Below, piece after piece: positions 15,059 through 20,221 of a stretch of DNA of 20,221 nt (positions are counted from its first letter, which is position 1; the number at the start of each line of letters is the position of its first letter). Made by a program: the position numbers and the translations under genes. A model generated the notes under the pieces. That model made no database searches. It saw only the letters and a program-made list of their open reading frames with translations, and had not been told where the DNA came from. The DNA is from an uncultured Clostridia bacterium (GTDB lineage: Bacteria; Bacillota; Clostridia; Oscillospirales; Ruminococcaceae), in NCBI GenBank assembly GCA_946563605.1, contig CAMNVW010000010.1, positions 1 to 20,221 of the forward strand, in the 5' to 3' direction.

Positions 15059-15838
15059 TTATTCCGACAAGAGAAGTCTGTCGTTTTCGATGTGGAAGCG
15101 TTCCAACAGGTCATGCACGGTCAGCTTCTTTTTTTCTTCTCCGCGGATATCTACTACAACGCGTCCGGCATCCATCATAATCAGGCGGTTGCCGTATTGA
15201 ATCGCGTTTTTCATGTTGTGGGTAACCATCAAGGTGGTCAGATGGTCTCTTGCTACGATTTCATCGGTCAGCTGCAAAACTTTGTCCGCTGTTTTCGGGT
15301 CGAGCGCCGCTGTATGCTCATCCAAAAGCAGAAGCTCCGGTTTCTTTAAAGTCGCCATCAGCAGTGTCAGCGCCTGTCTCTGACCGCCGGATAACAGACC
15401 CACCTTACTTGTCATGCGGTTTTCCAGACCCAGCCCCAGCGTAGCCAGCTTTTCGCGGTACAAATCGCGTTCTGCGTTGGAGATTCCATATCCCAAGCCC
15501 CTGCGCTGTCCGCGGCGATATGCAAGCGCAAGGTTTTCCTCAATGCCCATCGTCGCCGCTGTACCCATCATCGGATCCTGGAACACACGTCCCAGATAGC
15601 GCGCACGTTTGTGCTCCGGCAGATGGGTCATGTCAATCCCATTCAGGGTGATAGAACCGCCGTCCACCGGAAATACGCCTGCAATCAGATTCAAAATGGT
15701 GGATTTGCCAGCGCCGTTTCCGCCGATGACGGTGACAAAATCGCCGTCCTCCAAGGTGAGGTTCAGTCCGTCGATGGCGCGTTTTTCATTGACCGTTCCG
15801 GCATTAAAGGTTTTATAGATTTCTTTTAACTCAAGCAT
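15059..15838 (-). CDS. ABC transporter ATP-binding protein (TrpZ-like)
   Basis: This is the cytoplasmic ATPase of an uptake transporter. The 259-residue product has Walker A GGNGAGKST (39-47), signature LSGGQRQAL, Walker B LLLLDEHTAAL (His where DEP is common in other ABC proteins) and the switch His in MVTHNMK. It belongs with the ATPases that accompany ABC_sub_bind-type lipoproteins, a group that includes streptococcal TrpXYZ. Its ATG overlaps the permease stop in ATGCTTGA (15838-15831), so the two are translationally coupled. AGGAGG lies 9 bases upstream inside the permease gene. It is the last gene of the operon. Confidence 0.93.
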   Translation of the reverse strand: MLELKEIYKTFNAGTVNEKRAIDGLNLTLEDGDFVTVIGGNGAGKSTILNLIAGVFPVDGGSITLNGIDMTHLPEHKRARYLGRVFQDPMMGTAATMGIEENLALAYRRGQRRGLGYGISNAERDLYREKLATLGLGLENRMTSKVGLLSGGQRQALTLLMATLKKPELLLLDEHTAALDPKTADKVLQLTDEIVARDHLTTLMVTHNMKNAIQYGNRLIMMDAGRVVVDIRGEEKKKLTVHDLLERFHIENDRLLLSE

Positions 15839-16751
15839 TTGCCTTGTCCTCCTTTTTTGCCGCCGATACCGCTGGCTTGGTAAAATATTTTCCCTTCCAG
15901 TAAGGTACTGCTAAGAAAATCGCTACGACCACCGCTGTGAGCAGTTTCAAATAATCTGGATTCAATCCAAACCAGAAAACGAACTGCAAAACGATATAGT
16001 AAATGATTGCGCCCAGAACAACCGACAACAATTTGAGCGCAAAGTTATGGAAAATCTTGCTGAAGATAACCTCTCCGATAATGACCGCCGCCAAACCGAT
16101 GACGATAGAACCAATGCCCATTTTTACATCTGCAAAGCCATTGTACTGGCTCAGCAGTGCGCCCGACAATGCAACCAGACCGTTGGAAATCATCAAGCCG
16201 ATAATTTTGGTCATGTCAACATTGATACCCTGCGCGCGGGACATATTCGGGTTTGCACCGGTCGCACGGATCGAACATCCCAAAGAGGTGCCGAAGAACC
16301 AGTACAAAACAGCGATAACCGCCACTGCGAGGATCGCCGTAATCAAAATTGCCTGCGGAATATAACGCAGAGAAACCAGCAGGTCATACTTGTCCACACT
16401 GATGGACTGGTTCGATTTCTGCATGATACGCAGGTTGATGGAATAAAGCGAAAGCTGTGTTAAAATGCCCGAGAGCAGTGCAGGGATTCCCATTGCGGTG
16501 TGCAGCAGACCCGTTACAAGTCCTGCCAGCAGTCCCGCACCCAACGCGCCCAGCATCGCCGCCCATGCCGGAAAGCCTGCCAGCATCAGCATAACGCAGG
16601 TCGCACCGCCGGTGGTGATGGAGCCGTCTACCGTCAGGTCCGCGATATCCAGCACCTTGTATGTGATATACACGCCGATTGCCATGATTCCCCAGATCAA
16701 TCCCTGAGCGCAGGCACCTGGCAATGCATTCAACAGATTGATAAAATTCAT
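15831..16751 (-). CDS. ABC transporter permease (TrpY-like)
   Basis: This is the membrane channel of the transporter. The product is about 306 residues with roughly eight to nine hydrophobic segments, similar to branched-chain-amino-acid/ribose-type permeases (BPD_transp_2 fold). It contains LTVDGSITTGGAT after the first segments, a pattern seen in this family. The start at 16751 (MNFINLLNALPG) is chosen because AGGAG lies 7 bases upstream; the open frame extends upstream through the intercistronic hairpin, but without homology. The stop is TGA, showing that UGA ends translation normally in this genome. The substrate is not evident. Confidence 0.9.
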   Translation of the reverse strand: MNFINLLNALPGACAQGLIWGIMAIGVYITYKVLDIADLTVDGSITTGGATCVMLMLAGFPAWAAMLGALGAGLLAGLVTGLLHTAMGIPALLSGILTQLSLYSINLRIMQKSNQSISVDKYDLLVSLRYIPQAILITAILAVAVIAVLYWFFGTSLGCSIRATGANPNMSRAQGINVDMTKIIGLMISNGLVALSGALLSQYNGFADVKMGIGSIVIGLAAVIIGEVIFSKIFHNFALKLLSVVLGAIIYYIVLQFVFWFGLNPDYLKLLTAVVVAIFLAVPYWKGKYFTKPAVSAAKKEDKANA

Positions 16752-16776
16752 GTCCATTCTCCTTTTTTCTTGCATA

Positions 16777-16820
16777 ATCATGAGGAGGCTTTGGAAGGAA
16801 GATTCCATTGCCTCCATGAT
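16777..16820 (-). other. Intercistronic hairpin between SBP and permease genes
   Basis: GGAGGC (16784-16789) pairs with 16810-16815, TGGAA (16792-16796) with 16803-16807, and ATCAT (16777-16781) with 16816-16820. There is no U-tract, so it is more likely to stabilise the upstream lipoprotein mRNA or cause partial attenuation than to be a full terminator. Confidence 0.5.
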
Positions 16821-16840
16821 ATCAAACGCAAATCGCTATA

Positions 16841-17842
16841 CTACTCCTCGATTGCTGTGTAGCCTTCCGGTGGGGTCAATCCCAGCTGGCTGCAAATGGT
16901 TTCATTGTATTTTTTTACAGTGCTTGCCGCAAACTCGATTGGCATTGTGGAGATATCTTCGCCGCCGACCAAAATGTCATATGCCATCTGCGCTGTGATT
17001 TCGCCGATTTCTTCGTAGCTGATGGACAAAGTTGCTACGCCACAGCCGGCACAGAGATTTTCTTCTCCTGCGATGACCGGCACTTTTGCCGGAATCGCAA
17101 TGTTTGCGATGATGCCTGCATTGTCCGCAACGGTGTTATCGGTCGGCGCATAAAGGACGTCGCTTTCCTGGCACGCCTTGGTTACAACGGTCGATAAATC
17201 GTTGGAATCCGCAAAAGAATATTCGGTGCAGGTATAGCCCATTGCTTCCAGCTCCGGTTTGATGACATCAATCTGGTATCTGGAGTTTGCTTCGCCGGAG
17301 CAGTACACCAGACCAACATTCTGGGCATCCGGGAACCATTCGTTTAACATCTGTGCCTGCTGATCCAATGGAGCAAGGTCGGACGTACCGGAAATGTTGC
17401 GTCCTGTGGATTCACCCATATCAGGTTCTTCCAAGGCAGTACCGTAATGAGAAATGGATGTTCCCAAAATCGGAATATCCGCTGTGCCGGATGCTGCCGC
17501 CTGCAGTGGGCTGGTCGCATTTGCAAGGATGAGGTCTACCCTGGAGGAAACAAATCCGTTGATGATGGTGGAGCAGGTTGCACTCTCACCGTTTGCATTC
17601 TGGGTATCAAAGGTAACGGTGTTGCCGTCCGCTTCCATCAGTTCGGTCAGCTTATCCTCAAAGCCTTTTGTTGCTGCATCCAAAGCCGGATGGGGCGCCA
17701 GCTGGCATACGCCGACGGTATAATTTGTGCCGGATGCGCCGTCCGCCTCTTTTTGTGTATCGGAACCGTTGCCGGAACCGCACGCTGTCATCGAAACAGC
17801 CAGAACACCTGCCAGCAAGGCAGACAAAAATCTTTTTTTCAT
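16841..17842 (-). CDS. ABC transporter substrate-binding lipoprotein (TrpX-like)
   Basis: This is the extracellular binding component. The 333-residue product starts MKKRFLSALLAGVLAVSMTACGSGN, a classic lipoprotein signal with Cys21 as the likely lipidated residue. It continues as an ABC_sub_bind fold: VGVCQLAPHPALDAATKGF, LILANATSPLQAAA, IPILGTSISHYG, NVGLVYCSGEANSRYQ and VLYAPTDNTVADN. Members of this family have been linked to tryptophan or other aromatic substrates, but many are uncharacterised, and the ligand here is not shown. AAGGA lies 8 bases before the ATG at 17842. It is the first gene of the operon; the leader is only about 78 bases and I see no T-box. Confidence 0.9.
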   Translation of the reverse strand: MKKRFLSALLAGVLAVSMTACGSGNGSDTQKEADGASGTNYTVGVCQLAPHPALDAATKGFEDKLTELMEADGNTVTFDTQNANGESATCSTIINGFVSSRVDLILANATSPLQAAASGTADIPILGTSISHYGTALEEPDMGESTGRNISGTSDLAPLDQQAQMLNEWFPDAQNVGLVYCSGEANSRYQIDVIKPELEAMGYTCTEYSFADSNDLSTVVTKACQESDVLYAPTDNTVADNAGIIANIAIPAKVPVIAGEENLCAGCGVATLSISYEEIGEITAQMAYDILVGGEDISTMPIEFAASTVKKYNETICSQLGLTPPEGYTAIEE

Positions 17843-17926
17843 AAATAAATTCCTTCTTTCAAATTCATTTGGAAATTGGTTTCCCTGCAAGAATCAATTG
17901 AACGATCCTATTATGTTATGGATTGA

Positions 17927-17955
17927 ATTTTAGCACTTTAAAGCAAATTCGTCAA
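17927..17955 (-). promoter_or_regulatory. Sigma-A-type promoter of the ABC transporter operon
   Basis: On the minus strand, TTGACG (17955-17950) and TAAAAT (17932-17927) are spaced by 17 bases, about 85 bases before the lipoprotein start. The gap from 17956 to 18124 has nothing recognisable. Confidence 0.8.
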
Positions 17956-18124
17956 GCAATTTTATTTTCTTTTCAGTCGAAACCTTTCAAAATTTTCTGG
18001 AAAACTGCCAAAATTCTCCTACTCCCTATACAGTCGTTTTTACAATCAAGCTATACTTCATCAAGGTGCGTTGCTCTATGTCCTCCGTTTTGTGAAAAAA
18101 TATTGCTGAATCTTTGTTTTTTTC

Positions 18125-18153
18125 TTGACATACTCACATCGTTATGATAATAT
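18125..18153 (+). promoter_or_regulatory. Sigma-A promoter of the SDR gene
   Basis: TTGACA (18125-18130) and TAATAT (18148-18153) are spaced by 17 bases, about 58 bases before the SDR start. Confidence 0.85.
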
Positions 18154-18158
18154 TATCA
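18145..18158. promoter_or_regulatory. Palindromic operator over the SDR -10
   Basis: TGATAATATTATCA is a perfect 14-bp palindrome covering the -10. It equals the Fur-box half-sites (TGATAAT-N-ATTATCA) but lacks the central base, so Fur/PerR binding is uncertain. Confidence 0.4.
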
Positions 18159-18210
18159 CAATATCTTGGTTGAATTTATCTAATTTTATAAAACTTTGGG
18201 GGTATTTTTT

Positions 18211-18972
18211 ATGAAAAGACTTGAAGGAAAAGTTGCTATCGTAACAGGAGCTGGTAAAGGCATCGGTTTTGGTGTTGCAAAAGCATTCGCCGCAGAAGGT
18301 GCAAATCTGGTTATTACCGGTCGTACTTTGTCTCGACTGGAAAACGCAAAAGAATACATTGAAAAAGAGTATGGCGTTGAGGTTCTTCCGATGGTCGCTG
18401 ACGGCGCAGACGAAGAAGCAATCGCTAATGTTGTAGCAGAAACCGTTAAAAAATTCGGCAGAATCGACACCCTCGTCAACAATGCGCAGGTTTCCAAATC
18501 AGGCACCATGCTGGCAGACCATACCAAGGAAGATTTTGACCTTGCCATCTACTCCGGTCTGTATGCAACTTTCTTCTATATGCGCGCTTGCTACCCACAT
18601 CTGAAAGAGTCCAAAGGCTCGGTTATCAACTTTGCATCCGGTGCAGGTCTGTTCGGCAAACTCGGTCAGTCCTCCTATGCGGCAGCAAAAGAAGGCATCC
18701 GCGGTATGTCCCGTGTTGCAGCTGCTGAATGGGGTCCTGACGGTGTCCGCGTCAACGTGGTATGCCCTCTGGCAATGACCGAAAGTCTGGAGCAGTGGAG
18801 AGACGCCTACCCTGATCTGTTTGCAAAAACCATTCAGGGAATTCCGCTCGGCAGATTTGCTGACCCACAGCAGGATATCGGTCGTGTCTGCGTATTCCTC
18901 GCTTCTGATGACGCTTCCTATGTAACCGGCGAGACCATCACCCTTCAGGGCGGCAGCGGTCTGCGTCCATAA
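18211..18972 (+). CDS. Short-chain dehydrogenase, 12-alpha-hydroxysteroid dehydrogenase-like
   Basis: This is a 253-residue classical SDR oxidoreductase. The cofactor motif TGAGKGIG is at 12-19. An Arg after the second strand (TGR, residue 38) suggests NADP(H). The catalytic residues are Ser143, Tyr156 and Lys160 (YAAAK). NNAQ at 90-93 replaces the usual NNAG, and Ser115 stands where the tetrad Asn is usually found. NNAQ, FDLxIYSGLYATFxYMRxCYP, FASGAGLFG and VVCPLAMT resemble, from memory, the clostridial 12-alpha-hydroxysteroid dehydrogenase that oxidises cholate-type bile acids. The substrate is therefore a hypothesis; other gut SDRs share much of this. GGGGG lies about 8 bases before the ATG. 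It is monocistronic, with its own promoter, possible operator and terminator. Confidence 0.85.
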   Translation: MKRLEGKVAIVTGAGKGIGFGVAKAFAAEGANLVITGRTLSRLENAKEYIEKEYGVEVLPMVADGADEEAIANVVAETVKKFGRIDTLVNNAQVSKSGTMLADHTKEDFDLAIYSGLYATFFYMRACYPHLKESKGSVINFASGAGLFGKLGQSSYAAAKEGIRGMSRVAAAEWGPDGVRVNVVCPLAMTESLEQWRDAYPDLFAKTIQGIPLGRFADPQQDIGRVCVFLASDDASYVTGETITLQGGSGLRP

Positions 18973-18983
18973 TCTTAAAAGAC

Positions 18984-19021
18984 AAAAAAAGGGAACTGTT
19001 CACAAAGAACAGTTCCCTTTT
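18984..19021. terminator. Bidirectional terminator of SDR and methyltransferase genes
   Basis: AAAAGGGAACTGTTC (18987-19001) pairs perfectly with 19007-19021 around ACAAA. T-runs lie on both strands, the longer one (seven) on the minus strand. It sits between convergent stops. Confidence 0.92.
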
Positions 19022-19026
19022 CTTGT

Positions 19027-19776
19027 TTATTCTTTTTTTGCCAGCACCGCCAAGAAGGATTGGATGTTATGGTCGTGCAGATTGCCGCTGCCGCCGGTGT
19101 CCCCATACAGGCTCAACAAACGAAATCCAGCCTGAAGCTGACCGTTGAGCTGCTCTTCCAGCGTGTGGGAAAACTGAATTCCCCAGTCATTTTTCATCGA
19201 ATCCTCATATTGCTTCTTGTCCTTTAGAGGATTAAACGGCAACGAATAGGCGATTTTTTCCTCCGTTTCATCAAAAACATAATTGATGCCAAAATCATAG
19301 CCGCCCAGCAGCAATCCACCCTTTTTTAAAACGCGATAACACTCTTTGAAAATCGGCTCCACCTTTTCCACATAGCAGTTGGAAACCGGATGAAAAATAA
19401 TATCAAAACTTTCATCTGCAAAAGGAAGTTTCTGCGTCATATCCCCCTCGATGATGCAGACATCGTAGCCTTCGCGCTCCGCTACCAGTTTTTCACTTTT
19501 ACATTGTTCCGGTGAATAATCCAATACGGTACATTTTGCACCCAACGCCGAGAAGATTGGAATTTGCTGACCGCCTCCGCTTGCAAGTCCCAGTATTTTC
19601 TTCCCTTTTATCTCCCCAAACCATTCGTGCGGCACTATTTTCGTTGGTGTGAGATAAACGCCCCACTCGCCGTCGAGCGCTTTTTGATAGATCTCATGGG
19701 AAATCGGCGTTCCCCATTCCCAGCCTTCACGGCACCACTTGCTGATGATCTCTGCATTTATTTTCTGATATTCCAT
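19027..19776 (-). CDS. Class I SAM-dependent methyltransferase
   Basis: This is a 249-residue cytoplasmic methyltransferase of the Methyltransf_11 type. Motif I is ILGLASGGGQQIPIF (the usual GxGxG reads ASGGGQQ), followed by the acidic end of strand 2 in CTVLDYSPEQ. Next come EGDMTQKLPFADESFDIIFHPVSNCYVE and the post-motif ECYRVLKKGGLLLGGYDF. The substrate is unknown; small molecules are typical for the group. AAGGAGG lies 7 bases before the ATG. A terminator-like hairpin separates it from the Xre gene upstream. Confidence 0.88.
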   Translation of the reverse strand: MEYQKINAEIISKWCREGWEWGTPISHEIYQKALDGEWGVYLTPTKIVPHEWFGEIKGKKILGLASGGGQQIPIFSALGAKCTVLDYSPEQCKSEKLVAEREGYDVCIIEGDMTQKLPFADESFDIIFHPVSNCYVEKVEPIFKECYRVLKKGGLLLGGYDFGINYVFDETEEKIAYSLPFNPLKDKKQYEDSMKNDWGIQFSHTLEEQLNGQLQAGFRLLSLYGDTGGSGNLHDHNIQSFLAVLAKKE

Positions 19777-19797
19777 CTTGCTTCCTCCTTTTAAAAT

Positions 19798-19831
19798 AAG
19801 CGGCAGCTGAATGTATGATCCGCTGCCGCTT
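19798..19831 (-). terminator. Terminator-like hairpin between Xre and methyltransferase genes
   Basis: AAGCGGCAGC (19798-19807) pairs perfectly with GCTGCCGCTT (19822-19831) around a 14-base loop. On the minus strand it is followed by ATTTT, so it may be a weak terminator or attenuator before the methyltransferase. Confidence 0.6.
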
Positions 19832-19836
19832 GTCTC

Positions 19837-20076
19837 TCACTTTATTTCCTGTTCCAAATTGTCAAACGCCGGTGTGGAAAAAAATTCCCCCAGTGTTATC
19901 TCCAATGCGTCGCATAATTTTTTGATAGTGGTGATGGTAATATCTCGCCTCTTCGGGTTTAAAATACTATAAACGGTCGAGGGCGTCAATCCTGCACGAG
20001 TAGCTAGTTCATTTGTCTTTATTCTATTTTCTTTACAAAGTTCTATGAATCGCTCAACGACTGTGTCCTTTACCAT
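19837..20076 (-). CDS. Xre/Cro-CI family transcriptional regulator
   Basis: This is a 79-residue single-domain DNA-binding protein. The helix-turn-helix is in TNELATRAGLTPSTVYSILNPKRRDITITTIKKLCDALEITLGEFF, typical of short Xre regulators; the acidic C-terminal tail (PAFDNLEQEIK) is also common. Its ATG begins two bases after the stop of the gene upstream and the ribosome binding site is weak (GTAGAG), which suggests translational coupling. The stop is TGA. The target is unknown. Confidence 0.88.
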   Translation of the reverse strand: MVKDTVVERFIELCKENRIKTNELATRAGLTPSTVYSILNPKRRDITITTIKKLCDALEITLGEFFSTPAFDNLEQEIK

Positions 20077-20078
20077 CT

Positions 20079-20221
20079 CTACTTTAAAAACACCTCGATC
20101 ACCGGTACCAGACAGTTGGGCTTGACGTGCGGCAGATAGAAGAACGCCGCTGTTTCGTCGTCCTCCTGTTTGTCATCACTGATGAGGTCTACCTTGCCTT
20201 CGGTGAATTTGACCTCGCTGC
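20079..20221 (-). CDS. C-terminal end of an unrecognised gene (cut by the window)
   Basis: An open frame enters from the right edge and ends in TAG at 20081-20079. The visible 46-47 residues include SEVKFTEGKVDLISDD and PHVKPNCLVPVIEVFLK. It is likely coding because it is tightly coupled (2 bases) to the Xre gene and has the same strand and base composition. I do not recognise the family. Confidence 0.55.
   Translation of the reverse strand, partial: SEVKFTEGKVDLISDDKQEDDETAAFFYLPHVKPNCLVPVIEVFLK

Noticed and set aside
17843..17926. A T-box or other riboswitch in front of the TrpX-like operon
   Set aside because: The leader is only about 80 bases, with no T-box sequence or terminator/antiterminator pair visible.
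1..20221. CRISPR array, insertion sequence or rRNA
   Set aside because: No regularly spaced direct repeats, transposase or rRNA sequence were seen on either strand.

Overview
The window looks like chromosomal DNA from an endospore-forming gut Clostridium relative, most likely an Oscillospiraceae/Ruminococcaceae-type Firmicute. The evidence is a SpoIIQ-like M23 protein, the Firmicute gene order glmU-prs-pth-mfd followed by a PrsA-like lipoprotein, a pyruvate phosphate dikinase, a class B sortase, strong AGGAGG ribosome binding sites and sigma-A-type promoters. Taxonomy is inferred from gene content only.

Layout: (1) 1-391 has no gene but is rich in short hairpins. (2) 392-1234 (+) is a SpoIIQ-like LytM protein, convergent with a class B sortase at 1336-2469 (-). 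(3) 2704-11068 (-) is a housekeeping cluster read right to left: glmU, prs, a small BFD-like [2Fe-2S] reading frame with an in-frame UGA, pth, mfd (frameshifted near its end) and a PrsA-like lipoprotein. (4) 11525-14155 (+) is ppdK with a structured leader and a TTG start. (5) 14327-15048 holds tRNA-Ser(CGA) and a miniature divergent switch: an Xre repressor, two matching operators and a 58-residue protein. (6) 15059-17842 (-) is an ABC transporter operon (lipoprotein, permease, ATPase) of the TrpXYZ-like type. (7) 18211-18972 (+) is a short-chain dehydrogenase resembling bacterial 12-alpha-hydroxysteroid dehydrogenases. (8) 19027-20221 (-) carries a SAM methyltransferase, a second Xre regulator and the end of an unrecognised gene.

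The housekeeping cluster links cell-wall precursor supply (GlmU), PRPP synthesis (Prs), ribosome rescue (Pth) and transcription-coupled repair (Mfd). The rest is metabolic or regulatory and mostly monocistronic.

The most interesting observation is at 8255-8461. A 68-codon BFD-like iron-sulfur frame is interrupted by one UGA directly before a cysteine, continues in frame in the same family style to a TAA, and has a possible bacterial SECIS-like hairpin downstream of the UGA. It is either an undescribed small selenoprotein or a nonsense-mutated gene. Other points worth checking are the single-base frameshift in mfd, the two-operator Xre switch, the bile-acid-dehydrogenase-like SDR, and a 21-bp palindrome found twice in inverted orientation.
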